Assembly: GCA_026390075.1 (NCBI GenBank)
Contig: JAPLGP010000052.1
Location: 1 to 64,000 of the forward strand
DNA length: 64,000 nucleotides
DNA from: Campylobacterales bacterium
GTDB taxonomy: Bacteria; Campylobacterota; Campylobacteria; Campylobacterales; Sulfurimonadaceae
Direction: 5' to 3'
The translations under genes were made by a program, and so were the position numbers. Shown one piece after another: positions 26,457-34,524 of the stretch (position 1 is its first letter; every line of letters begins with the position of its first letter). The notes under the pieces are model-generated. The model worked only from the letters and a program-made list of their open reading frames with translations, ran no database searches and was not told the origin of the DNA.

Positions 26457-28211
26457 TTAGTTCAAATACTTTTTTTCTTTTGTAAGAAGATGAAGTACCA
26501 CTACAAAAGCGATTGAACCAAAGAATGTATTAAACATCACAAGTGCGAAAACAGTTAAAAACAGAGCAACAAGAGAGATGATTTTTTTGTTTAAAAGTAG
26601 GGCAACTCCTGCACTTATCATAGCAATATAACCCAATGTTTGAAGATACACATACATCGCAAGAGAATTTCTTAGCTTACATATAATAGAGTCTAAAGAT
26701 GTACTACACGCTACTTCAAAATAACTGTTTCTTAAAATTCCATAGCGGATAGCAACAAAAAAAGCTGAAAATGCAAGCATAATAAGTGCAAGATTTTTAA
26801 GTTCGCTATATGCTATTTTTTTACTGCCCTTATATAAAATAGAAGCAAATCCTAATGCAATTACAATCCATACATCTGAAAAAAGATTGAGAAATCCTTC
26901 ATTTACTAAAATAGTAATTGATGATATTACAAGAATGACAAAAGATGCTTTTTCAAATTTTCCAAAGTTCAAACTCTCAAACGCTCCTCTATAAAGCCAC
27001 AAGTATGAGATGATTGAAATAAGAAAAACATAGACCTCAAAATTTCGATATCTTCCTTCAAGGGCGAGTGTAATCGTTGTTATGAGAACAAAAACTAAAG
27101 AGAGATAAAACGATAGCATAAGAGATGCGTCCATGCTAAATATTTTTTGCTTTAAAATCATGCCTATATTTAGGATATTTGGCTTCTTCTCATGTGCGAT
27201 GTGATAAAGCACAGCCGAGTAGATAAACAGATTTGTAAGACTCACAAGAACTGCCCAAACAAGTTCGACACTCGTTCTCACGGTTACATAATACTGCTCC
27301 ATTTGAAGCATAAATAACAGAGCAAAAAGAGCGTTTACAACACCAAACAGTAAGATATTTTTAGTTTGAATTTTTCTATTTTTCAACATCAAAGAGAAGG
27401 CAACAACAAGAAAAATCGAGCCAAGAGCTAAAGGTTTATAATTTGGAAAGTTTGAAACATCCCCGCTGAAAACATGTTTATCCATTCTATCTTTATCAAA
27501 GAGTCCCCAAAAGCCACCTACTGCACCTTCACTTACTCTTTTCCAAGGCTGGTCAAACGCTTCTATGATGTTGTAACTCCACCCTTTTTCCTCGGCTAAC
27601 TTTACAAAATCTCTGATATAAATTGCTTGATTTATTTTGCTAGGAAGTGCATCTTCACGCATTCTTCCCTCTGAGGGCCAACCTGTTTCGCCTATTACAA
27701 TATTTTTATCTTTGAGTTTTACTTCAACTTCTTCTCTTATATTTCGCACATGTTCTATCGCACTACTTATATTCATAGTGTCATCTTCCCAGTAAGGCAA
27801 GATATGAATCGTTGCAAAATCTGTAACTTTTTGTATTTCAGGATTTCTAAGCCAAAATTCCCAAACATCTGCGTAGGTAACCTGAATATTTGGAAGAGCT
27901 TTTTTTACATCTTTGATATAACCAGCCAATACTGCATCTGTAACCTCTCCACGAAGAAGCGTTTCATTTCCTACAATAATTGCTTTTACTATATCTTGAT
28001 TTTCTGTTGCAAGTTTGATGAGAGCTTTTAATTCTATCTCTGTTAAAGTTTTATCACTACTGACCCAACCGCCCATAAACATTTTCATGCCTTTTTCTCT
28101 TGCTATTTTTGGAACAGATTCTAGTCCCATAACTGAGTATGTTCGGATACAATCTGTATATTTTGCAAGGAGTGTTAAATCCTCTCTTACTTGATTTTCA
28201 GAAATTACCAT
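26457..28211 (-). CDS. GH17-like glucanase/transglycosylase with membrane domain
   Basis: A 584-residue protein. Residues 1-230 form a glycoside hydrolase 17-like barrel: VGNETLL with the acid/base Glu, and IGETGWPS with the nucleophile Glu. The rest has about nine hydrophobic spans. Bacterial proteins of this layout act on beta-1,3-glucans or cyclic glucans. The ATG at 28211 is unlikely to be the true start: the frame continues upstream to 28253 with DQSPFLFAEG, which resembles the normal region before this point, but it has no start codon and ends at a stop beside an A8 run. A lost N-terminus or frameshift is likely. Confidence 0.8.
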   Translation of the reverse strand: MVISENQVREDLTLLAKYTDCIRTYSVMGLESVPKIAREKGMKMFMGGWVSSDKTLTEIELKALIKLATENQDIVKAIIVGNETLLRGEVTDAVLAGYIKDVKKALPNIQVTYADVWEFWLRNPEIQKVTDFATIHILPYWEDDTMNISSAIEHVRNIREEVEVKLKDKNIVIGETGWPSEGRMREDALPSKINQAIYIRDFVKLAEEKGWSYNIIEAFDQPWKRVSEGAVGGFWGLFDKDRMDKHVFSGDVSNFPNYKPLALGSIFLVVAFSLMLKNRKIQTKNILLFGVVNALFALLFMLQMEQYYVTVRTSVELVWAVLVSLTNLFIYSAVLYHIAHEKKPNILNIGMILKQKIFSMDASLMLSFYLSLVFVLITTITLALEGRYRNFEVYVFLISIISYLWLYRGAFESLNFGKFEKASFVILVISSITILVNEGFLNLFSDVWIVIALGFASILYKGSKKIAYSELKNLALIMLAFSAFFVAIRYGILRNSYFEVACSTSLDSIICKLRNSLAMYVYLQTLGYIAMISAGVALLLNKKIISLVALFLTVFALVMFNTFFGSIAFVVVLHLLTKEKKYLN

Positions 28212-28350
28212 TCCCTCTGCAAATAAAAATGGAGACTGGTCATTTTTTTTCCTTTATGATATAGGAGATTTTACTATTTATGATTTTGAAGTTTTTATTT
28301 TATTTTTGAAAGAAAATTGGAAGTTGCTCATATGAGCATTGAAAAGTAGA

Positions 28351-28435
28351 TGGTGCGGATGAGAAGACTCGAACTTCCACACCTTGCGGCACCAGATCCT
28401 AAGTCTGGCGTGTATACCAATTTCACCACATCCGC
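28351..28435 (-). tRNA. tRNA-Leu (TAG)
   Basis: This folds as a class II tRNA with a long variable arm. The anticodon loop is CTTAGGA (anticodon TAG), the T-loop TTCGAGTC, and the CCA end is encoded. It is the last gene of the five-tRNA minus-strand cluster. A 14-base palindrome around GCTCATATGAGC (28326-28339) follows and may end transcription. Confidence 0.95.
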
Positions 28436-28486
28436 GCACGCATATTTAAGTTTTTTATGTCTCTTCAGACATTACAATAAAGTAAG

Positions 28487-28563
<77 letters not shown>

Positions 28564-28666
28564 ACATGTAAACTCGATTTTCTTGATTTTGCAAAAAATC
28601 AAAGCTTTAGTGACCAAGCGTCTAGCGTAGATAAATGGACTTTGTTCATTTATCGTTTAAATCAAA

Positions 28667-28743
28667 TGGTACGCCCGATAGGATTCGAACCTATAACCCT
28701 CGGAGCCGAAATCCGAAACTCTATCCAGTTGAGCCACGAACGC
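28667..28743 (-). tRNA. tRNA-Arg (TCG)
   Basis: The acceptor stem is GCGTTCG/CGGGCGT with G-T pairs. The anticodon stem TCGGA/TCCGA encloses TTTCGGC (anticodon TCG). CCA is encoded. The 100-base spacer after it holds two AT-rich inverted repeats (around 28584 and 28632). Confidence 0.93.
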
Positions 28744-28779
28744 TACTGTATTTATTATTTTATTTATATTTTAATTCTA

Positions 28780-28857
28780 TGGGGTGGGATGCGGGGCTCG
28801 AACCCGTGACCCCCGGCACCACAAACCAGTGCTCTAACCAACTGAGCTAATCCCACC
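28780..28857 (-). tRNA. tRNA-His (GTG)
   Basis: The acceptor is GTGGGAT/ATCCCAC with the extra 5-prime G paired to the discriminator C, typical of tRNA-His. The anticodon loop is TTTGTGG (GTG). CCA is encoded. Confidence 0.95.
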
Positions 28858-28890
28858 ATGCCTAAAATATAAAAGTTTAAAATTTAAAAG

Positions 28891-28968
28891 TGGTCGGGGT
28901 GAAAGGACTCGAACCTTCGGCCCCCTGGTCCCAAACCAGGTACTCTAACCATACTGAGCTACACCCCG
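28891..28968 (-). tRNA. tRNA-Pro (TGG)
   Basis: The acceptor is CGGGGTG/CACCCCG. The anticodon stem CCTGG/CCAGG encloses TTTGGGA (anticodon TGG). CCA is encoded. It is the first tRNA after the promoter at 29015-29043. Confidence 0.95.
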
Positions 28969-29014
28969 ACCTATCACAAAAACCTGCTAGCAAGTAGCTG
29001 ATTAATGAGGCGAA

Positions 29015-29043
29015 ATTATAGTCAATTTCTTTCATAATGTCAA
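29015..29043 (-). promoter_or_regulatory. Consensus sigma-70 promoter of tRNA cluster
   Basis: On the minus strand TTGACA and TATAAT are both perfect and separated by exactly 17 bases. The start point would be about 40 bases before tRNA-Pro. Such a strong promoter fits a stable-RNA operon. Confidence 0.85.
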
Positions 29044-29118
29044 TACTATTTTGTTAATTCTTTTATATATTTCTATTTTCATGTATAATAACTTCAATAA
29101 ACATAGGAGTTTTGTAAA

Positions 29119-29391
29119 ATGAATGATGTAAAACAAAAGTGCGAAAAAATTTTAACTCAAGAAGGAATAGACATAAATTCAGAGATAGATTTTGATGTCA
29201 ACGGAAAAGTGCACACACTTAGTTTTCTCTATATTCTTGAAACTTTTATGCTCTCCTCAGATGAGTCACAGCTTGTTTTTTTGGCAGCTTTAGAAAAGGC
29301 ACTTGATGCAAAAGACATGGGTGTTGATAGGTTTTTTGAGGGGATGGGTCAGCTTTTACTCATGACACATTTATCAGACAAAATAGAGTAG
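29119..29391 (+). CDS. Hypothetical acidic protein, 90 residues
   Basis: I do not recognise this family. It is a small soluble acidic protein, mostly helical by composition, with no signal peptide, cysteine motif or membrane span (one Cys at residue 8). An AGGAG site lies about 10 bases before the ATG. It is bounded by the tRNA promoter upstream and an inverted word pair 4 bases after the stop, so it is a single-gene unit. Confidence 0.75.
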   Translation: MNDVKQKCEKILTQEGIDINSEIDFDVNGKVHTLSFLYILETFMLSSDESQLVFLAALEKALDAKDMGVDRFFEGMGQLLLMTHLSDKIE

Positions 29392-29395
29392 TAGT

Positions 29396-29422
29396 GGCAT
29401 GTGGAAATCCTTTCCACATGCC
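29396..29422. terminator. Inverted pair of GGCATGTGGAA words
   Basis: GGCATGTGGAAA and TTTCCACATGCC form a 12-bp stem with a 3-base loop (TCC). It lies 4 bases after the hypothetical gene stop and 24 bases before the stop of the convergent thiG. A bidirectional terminator is likely. Confidence 0.75.
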
Positions 29423-29446
29423 AACTCTTTCAAAAAATATTCGTCT

Positions 29447-30226
29447 TTAAAACTGTATCATTCCATCTATTGGCGAACTTGCAGTCGCATACGGTCGTTT
29501 TGGAATTCTTCCTGAGAGGTAGCTCATGCGTCCCGCGATTACTGCATGTTTCATAGCTTCCGCCATTATCATCGGATTTTGCGCACAAGCGATTGCCGTG
29601 TTTGTTAAAACCCCATGCGCACCAAGTTCCATCGCATACGCCGCGTCACTCGCACAGCCGATTCCCGCATCTACGATGACAGGCACACTTACAGCTTCAC
29701 GAATGAAAACGATGTTATACGGGTTTTGAATCCCTAAACCACTTCCAATAGGTGCAGCGAGAGGCATGATGGCGTGTGCTCCAGCGTCTTCTAGGCGTTT
29801 TGCCATAATCGGGTCATCCGAAGTATATGCCATGATTGTAAAGCCCTCTTTTGCCAAAATAGCACACGCTTTTATAGTCTCCAAAACATCAGGATAAAGC
29901 GTTTTTTGCGTGTCACCGATAACTTCGAGTTTTATCAAATCGATTCCCGTCGCTTCACGCGTGAGACGAAAAGTCGTGATTGCCTCTTCAGCGGTTGTGC
30001 ATCCTGCTGAGTTTGGCAAAAATTTTACATTTGTGCCTTTAAATGTATCACGAAGATTTTCTTGGTCTGGATTTGTGATGTTCAAACGACGAACAGCAAC
30101 CGTGATAAGCTCACTTCCCGAAGCAAGTGTTGCCAACCTTGTTGTCTCAAAATCTTTATATTTTCCACTTCCAACTATGAGGCGAGAGCCTAGTTCATAT
30201 TTTCCGATTTTTAAAATGTTATCCAT
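29447..30226 (-). CDS. thiG: Thiazole synthase ThiG
   Basis: A 259-residue TIM-barrel enzyme that builds the thiazole ring of thiamine from deoxyxylulose phosphate, dehydroglycine and ThiS thiocarboxylate. It shows [13 protein letters not shown] at the N-terminus, the LIKLEVIGD lysine that forms the Schiff base, and the phosphate-binding [12 protein letters not shown]. No other thi gene lies next to it, and there is no visible TPP riboswitch: the upstream gap is filled by a MITE-like repeat. Confidence 0.95.
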   Translation of the reverse strand: MDNILKIGKYELGSRLIVGSGKYKDFETTRLATLASGSELITVAVRRLNITNPDQENLRDTFKGTNVKFLPNSAGCTTAEEAITTFRLTREATGIDLIKLEVIGDTQKTLYPDVLETIKACAILAKEGFTIMAYTSDDPIMAKRLEDAGAHAIMPLAAPIGSGLGIQNPYNIVFIREAVSVPVIVDAGIGCASDAAYAMELGAHGVLTNTAIACAQNPMIMAEAMKHAVIAGRMSYLSGRIPKRPYATASSPIDGMIQF

Positions 30227-30248
30227 TTATTATTTCCTTTATTTATAA

Positions 30249-30353
30249 TAGACTTCTTGCATAACCCATTTTTAGATTGCTTCACTTCGTTCGCAATGAC
30301 GGTCATGTGCCAAGGAAGAATGACGAAGCAATCTAGGTTATGCAAGAAGTCTA
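30249..30353. repeat. MITE-like hairpin repeat, copy D (complete)
   Basis: This is the best preserved copy. The ends are perfect inverted repeats of 18 bp, TAGACTTCTTGCATAACC and GGTTATGCAAGAAGTCTA. The core contains AGATTGCTTCAC, CGCAATGACGGTCATG and GACGAAGCAATCT. It is 105 bp long, flanked by TA-rich sequence, and too short to code. It lies between thiG and the Nnr gene. Confidence 0.92.
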
Positions 30354-30358
30354 ATGTT

Positions 30359-30394
30359 TTTCTCGTTCCAAAGCTAGAGCTTGGAAACGAGAAA
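30359..30394. other. Inverted repeat after Nnr gene
   Basis: TTCTCGTTCCAA and TTGGAAACGAGAA pair with a one-base bulge around AGCTAGAGC. It lies 14 bases beyond the minus-strand Nnr stop and could terminate that transcript. Confidence 0.5.
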
Positions 30395-30407
30395 GAATTT
30401 ATCACTT

Positions 30408-31832
30408 TTATAACTTTGCAATGCCATTAATCAAATCATAAGGTGTCAGCGAAAAATCTGCCCCTTTATATCCACATGCCAACTTTGCGTGAGCGAGTGA
30501 ACCATTTTTTGCAGCTTCGAGAGGTGTGTAACCTTGTGCTAAAAGTGAGCCTATCAAGCCACTCAAAACATCACCACTTCCACCTTTTGCCAAAGCGGAT
30601 GTGCCATGTGGATTTATAAAAAATTCATTTGCACATGCCACGATAACATTTGCACCTTTGAGTAAAAGCACGGCATGTGGAAATTTTTGAGTAAACAGTT
30701 CTACATATTTAAAACGATTTTTTTGCAAAACTTCTACACTTATGTCTGCGAGTTCAGTACGCTTTAAAAGTGCCACAAATTCTTTGGCATGTGGAGTTAA
30801 AACAACATTTTCTCTTTTTAAAATCTCTGTAAGTATCGGTACCCCAAGGGCATTTCCTCGTTCCTCACAGCACATGTGGAAAATATCCGCATCGGCTATG
30901 AGAGGAAATGAATTGTCTAAAAATTTCTTCAATTCTACATTGCTAAACTCATCGCCCAAACCCATTCCACATGCCAAGGCAGTTGTATTTTTTGGAACTT
31001 CGGTAGAATACATTATTGTCTGTGGAACTTGCACCGCATCATGCACGACAAGCGTCACCAAACCAGCTCCAAATCTAAGTGCAGTCTCAGCACTCATAAT
31101 ACTCGCACCCGATTTATTTCCACAAGCAAGAGCCAGATGTCCGAAACTTCCCTTATGAGAATCTTTTTTAGTTCTATGTGGAAGTTTCAAATCCTCCAAA
31201 TCAAGCAAATTCCAAGAGCTTTGCGTCTCATAAATCGCTCGAGAGATACCTAACTCTATCACTTCGATTTTACCAACAAACTCTTTTGCCTCGTCAAGAA
31301 ACATTCGTTTTTTTAAAGCACCCATAGTGAGCGTTACATCACTCACAAAACATTCATCGACACATTCACCATTTTGTTTTAAACCTGATGGAATATCGCA
31401 TGCAATTTTAAAAGCTTTTAGAGAATTTAGCTTTTTCATTGTAATTTTTAATGCATCATCAAACGCGCCATCAAAGCCAGTTCCAACAACTGCATCCACC
31501 AAAACATCACAATCCATAAGCTCCGTACAAATTTTTACACCAACACTTTTGGCTCTTTTGTCTTGCAAAATCGCCATCTCTGATTTTGGTTGTTTGACAT
31601 AAAAAAGTGAAACGGCATACTCGCCATGGAGCATTCTTCCACATGCCAAACCATCTGCACCATTGTTGCCACTTCCACATGCCAAGATAATTTTTGAGCC
31701 TTTTGCAAAATTTTTACGGATAAAATTCGCCATTCCATGTGCGGCATTTTCCATCAAAATATCTTCGCTGAGTGCAAATTTTTCGTAGCATCTTTTGTCT
31801 AAGGATGCCACTTCATCAAAAAGTTTTTGCAT
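30408..31832 (-). CDS. nnr: Bifunctional NAD(P)HX epimerase/dehydratase
   Basis: A 474-residue repair enzyme. The N-terminal epimerase domain has GSGNNGADGLACGRML; the C-terminal ADP-dependent dehydratase domain has GGSGDVLSGLIGSLLAQG. It restores damaged, hydrated NADH and NADPH. It holds six exact GGCATGTGG-family words, the densest gene in the window, and several fall on family motifs read as Ala-Cys-Gly (LACG). One-mismatch copies at 30602 and 30631 bring the density higher. It follows the ATPase gene after 2 bases. Confidence 0.93.
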   Translation of the reverse strand: MQKLFDEVASLDKRCYEKFALSEDILMENAAHGMANFIRKNFAKGSKIILACGSGNNGADGLACGRMLHGEYAVSLFYVKQPKSEMAILQDKRAKSVGVKICTELMDCDVLVDAVVGTGFDGAFDDALKITMKKLNSLKAFKIACDIPSGLKQNGECVDECFVSDVTLTMGALKKRMFLDEAKEFVGKIEVIELGISRAIYETQSSWNLLDLEDLKLPHRTKKDSHKGSFGHLALACGNKSGASIMSAETALRFGAGLVTLVVHDAVQVPQTIMYSTEVPKNTTALACGMGLGDEFSNVELKKFLDNSFPLIADADIFHMCCEERGNALGVPILTEILKRENVVLTPHAKEFVALLKRTELADISVEVLQKNRFKYVELFTQKFPHAVLLLKGANVIVACANEFFINPHGTSALAKGGSGDVLSGLIGSLLAQGYTPLEAAKNGSLAHAKLACGYKGADFSLTPYDLINGIAKL

Positions 31833-31834
31833 AA

Positions 31835-32566
31835 CTATTTTTTAGTGTACTCATCAATCGTAACTAAATTACTTATGATATTGTTAAAAAGAAGCGTGCG
31901 GTGCGCTGTACGATACTGATGAAAAAAGTTATTTTTCTTCAATGTTTTTAGTTGTGCAGTATTGTAATACTCTAAGTTAGAGCATTTTCCAAGATATAAA
32001 AATGTAAATAACAGTTTCACTTGTGGGTTTTCAAAAATTTCATGAGGTTGCGCCAAAAATGTGAGACCGTATTTTTTGAGATTTAAAAATCCAAGCATAT
32101 AAAGTAAAAAATCCTCAAATTTTGTATAAAAACCATCCAAATTTTTAATATCGTGAAAAAAGTAATAGTAGTTATCCAAAAGCCCTTGCGTTTGAAGTGT
32201 TTGCGTAAGTTTACTTGTGATATCTCTTTTGTTTGAAAAATAACGAGGGTCAACCGCCATGTAGATATGTTTTTTGTCCGCTATTAACTTCGCTAACTCT
32301 CCTTGAAATGCATCACTTTCATCAAATCGTATATAATTAAAATACTCATTTTTATATCTCTCTTCAATCTCATCCACATTGGAATCAGCAAAATCAACAT
32401 AAAGTGTTGCGACATTGTTGTCTATTGCATAGTTTCTAATTTTACATGCGAGGTTCGTTTTACCCGCACCTTCTTCTGCTAAAATGAGTGTATTATATTT
32501 TAGTGCTCGCTCTTGAAGTTTTAACGCATTTATACTACTCTCAAATTTTCCTATAACATCTCTCAT
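31835..32566 (-). CDS. Putative P-loop ATPase, unknown role
   Basis: A 243-residue protein with a Walker A-like motif, AEEGAGKT (30-37), preceded by a hydrophobic strand, and a possible Walker B around HIYMAVD. The rest is Phe/Tyr-rich and not assignable by eye. It is co-transcribed with nnr (2-base gap) but no functional link is evident. I would call it an AAA-type ATP-binding protein of unknown function. Confidence 0.7.
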   Translation of the reverse strand: MRDVIGKFESSINALKLQERALKYNTLILAEEGAGKTNLACKIRNYAIDNNVATLYVDFADSNVDEIEERYKNEYFNYIRFDESDAFQGELAKLIADKKHIYMAVDPRYFSNKRDITSKLTQTLQTQGLLDNYYYFFHDIKNLDGFYTKFEDFLLYMLGFLNLKKYGLTFLAQPHEIFENPQVKLLFTFLYLGKCSNLEYYNTAQLKTLKKNNFFHQYRTAHRTLLFNNIISNLVTIDEYTKK

Positions 32567-32631
32567 AATTTTCTCCGAAAAAATTTTAATAGTGATTATA
32601 TCTTATAATGCTTTTAAGTCAATTGTGGATT

Positions 32632-32865
32632 TTAACTCGCTCTTAAATAGCCGATGTTTTTCTTGTTAACTGCGATATCAAGCATCAATAAAAGAGCTTC
32701 TTTGTTGCTTTTTGCGTATGTTTTAATGATATTGGTTGGTTTTTTATGGTGTGCAGAGCCGTACTCTTTTTGGATTAAAAAATCTCCAAAAAGAGTAGGA
32801 TAAATATTGATTTTGTAGTAACTAACTCTATCTTTTACACATTTGAGTAAAATCATAACTTTCAC
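32632..32865 (-). CDS. Small WGR-domain-like protein
   Basis: A 77-residue protein that covers little more than a WGR domain: YYKINIYPTLFGDFLIQKEY with a following KTY and a helical end. WGR domains bind nucleic acid ends and occur in PARP-like and other DNA-repair proteins, and as short stand-alone bacterial proteins. The tryptophan of the name motif is replaced by Tyr-Gly (EYGS). The function is unknown. Confidence 0.65.
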   Translation of the reverse strand: MKVMILLKCVKDRVSYYKINIYPTLFGDFLIQKEYGSAHHKKPTNIIKTYAKSNKEALLLMLDIAVNKKNIGYLRAS

Positions 32866-32926
32866 GCTCTCTTTAATATAATTTAAAAGATTAGCAAGAA
32901 CTATTCCTAATTACTCAAAAACTCTC

Positions 32927-33217
32927 TTAGTTTGGCTGTCTACCAGCACCTTTTTTAGGTCTACATGCTTGAAGTTGCTCTTTAGTTGTAGCAGCATTTG
33001 CACACTCTTGAACACCTTTAAGAGTTATTATTCTTTTTTCAATAGTAGAGTTTAGTTTAGTTTTCATTTCTTCTAAGCTCATGTTCTGACCCATACCTTT
33101 ACCTTGTTGTCCTGCCACTGGAGGTGGTGGTGGTGGAGTTTGCGCAGCGACTTCTGCAGCACAAGCAACTGAAGTAATCATAGCCGTTGTAACCAATACC
33201 ATAAGAGTTTTTTTCAT
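32927..33217 (-). CDS. Small secreted protein with Pro-rich segment
   Basis: A 96-residue protein with a clear signal peptide (MKKTLMVLVTTAMITSVACA), then a proline run (TPPPPPPV), a Gly/Met/Gln linker and a helical part with two Cys that could form a disulfide. The Cys near the cleavage site raises the alternative of a lipoprotein, but no clear lipobox follows. The family is unknown; it may be a periplasmic stress or metal-binding protein. Confidence 0.7.
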   Translation of the reverse strand: MKKTLMVLVTTAMITSVACAAEVAAQTPPPPPPVAGQQGKGMGQNMSLEEMKTKLNSTIEKRIITLKGVQECANAATTKEQLQACRPKKGAGRQPN

Positions 33218-33375
33218 TTGTAATCCTTTTTTTAGTTTAAAAAATTGTACTCAAAATTTGGTAACTAAATACATTCAATTTATAGTTCTTAACCATTTCC
33301 ACATGCCAAAGTAGATATACTTCTGTCTCACAAATCTTAAAATTATTAAGATAGACGGAATTACAAGGAAACAGT

Positions 33376-34224
33376 ATGAAACAAAACGAATATTTAGAAC
33401 TAGGACTTATCAATTGCTTACGCGTTGACAGACACACGCCACATGGCATATTTTTAATGGCACTCGATGGAAATGATGTGCTTTTGCCACAAGCGTATGT
33501 AACCGAGAGTATGCTTGAAGATAACTTGCTTGAAGTCTTTTTATACACAGACTCAGAAGACAGACTTATCGCTACTACTTTAAAGCCACATGCCATGCTT
33601 GATGGATTTGCACTTTTTGAAGTTGTTGATGTTGCTCCTTTTGGTGCATTTGTAAACTGGGGACTTTTAAAAGATTTAATGGTGCCTAATATGTTCCAAA
33701 AAACACCCTTCAAAATAGGCGATAAAAGATTTCTCAAAGTGGTTTATGATGAGCGAACACACCGCCTTGTTGGAACTGAAAAAATCGGCGATATTTTTGA
33801 AAAACGCGTCAAAGGTCTTTCTCCAAACAAAGAGGTGAAAATCATCATCCTTGCTAAAACTCCGCTTGGATTTAAATGTTTGGTTGAAGATAAATATGAA
33901 GGACTCATTTATCACAATGAAATATTTGAAAATATTGCGCTTGGCGATACAAAAACTGCTTTTGTAAAAACTATCAGAAAAGATGGAAATATTGACCTAA
34001 GTTTACGAAAATCTGGAACAAAAACGAGTTCTGGCACAGGCGATATCGTTCTTGATTTACTCCAAGAGAACAATGGAATTATGCCATATAACTATAAAAG
34101 CGATCCAGAACTCATTAGAGGCGTTTTTGGCTTGAGTAAAAAAGAGTTTAAACGCTCACTCACAGCTTTGCAAGATGCTGGTAAGATAGAAGTAAAAGAT
34201 ACTGGAATCTATATAAAAGGGTAA
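33376..34224 (+). CDS. cvfB: CvfB/YitL-family S1 RNA-binding protein
   Basis: A 282-residue protein with S1-like repeats (VAPFGAFVNWGLLKDLMVP is the clearest S1 strand pair) and a C-terminal winged helix (YNYKSDPELIRGVFGLSKKEFKRSL). CvfB proteins bind RNA and affect virulence and RNA turnover in Firmicutes. One GGCATGTGG-family word is read as Pro-His-Ala (33586). The upstream divergent gap holds another at 33299. Confidence 0.88.
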   Translation: MKQNEYLELGLINCLRVDRHTPHGIFLMALDGNDVLLPQAYVTESMLEDNLLEVFLYTDSEDRLIATTLKPHAMLDGFALFEVVDVAPFGAFVNWGLLKDLMVPNMFQKTPFKIGDKRFLKVVYDERTHRLVGTEKIGDIFEKRVKGLSPNKEVKIIILAKTPLGFKCLVEDKYEGLIYHNEIFENIALGDTKTAFVKTIRKDGNIDLSLRKSGTKTSSGTGDIVLDLLQENNGIMPYNYKSDPELIRGVFGLSKKEFKRSLTALQDAGKIEVKDTGIYIKG

Positions 34225-34227
34225 ATA

Positions 34228-34437
34228 ATGGCAGTAAAAAAGAAAAGTGTAGAACTCTCAGAGAAAAACATAGCGTTTATAATGAATAAAATGTCCTATA
34301 AAGTTATCCGTTTTTATCCAACTGCAATGTCACTTGATGTTATGGTGCATGATGAAAACGGTGTAAAAATCGGTGTGCAGAATATCCCTTTTGCACATGT
34401 TACAAAAGATGTAAAAAAATTAATCAAACCAAACTAG
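34228..34437 (+). CDS. Hypothetical basic protein, 69 residues
   Basis: I do not recognise this family. It starts 3 bases after the cvfB stop, so it is probably translated with it. It begins with a basic patch (AVKKKSVELSEKN) and ends in a Lys-rich tail, with beta-strand-like hydrophobic segments between. It could be a small nucleic-acid-associated partner of CvfB, which is only an inference from position. Confidence 0.65.
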   Translation: MAVKKKSVELSEKNIAFIMNKMSYKVIRFYPTAMSLDVMVHDENGVKIGVQNIPFAHVTKDVKKLIKPN

Positions 34438-34484
34438 CAAGTTTTATCATTCATAAGTCAAAATTGATACTATGTTAATTATAA

Positions 34485-34517
34485 TAGCCCCGAATTAAAT
34501 TATTTAAAAAAGGGCTA
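34485..34517 (+). other. Inverted repeat in trpB leader
   Basis: TAGCCC and GGGCTA are separated by 21 AT-rich bases and end 7 bases before the trpB ATG (34525), so the right arm covers the ribosome site region. No tryptophan-rich leader peptide is visible, so classical attenuation is not supported. Confidence 0.35.
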
Positions 34518-34524
34518 TGCAATT

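Noticed and set aside
28635-28850. Plus-strand open frame over the tRNA-Arg and tRNA-His genes
   Set aside because: It is the antisense of tRNA genes; the GWDAGLEPVTPG stretch is a known artefact of reading tRNA DNA as protein.
30249-30353. TPP riboswitch before thiG
   Set aside because: The upstream gap is a repeat element with no conserved THI-box stems or sequence.
34485-34517. Tryptophan attenuator before trpB
   Set aside because: No leader peptide with Trp codons and no clear alternative hairpins are present; only a weak inverted repeat.
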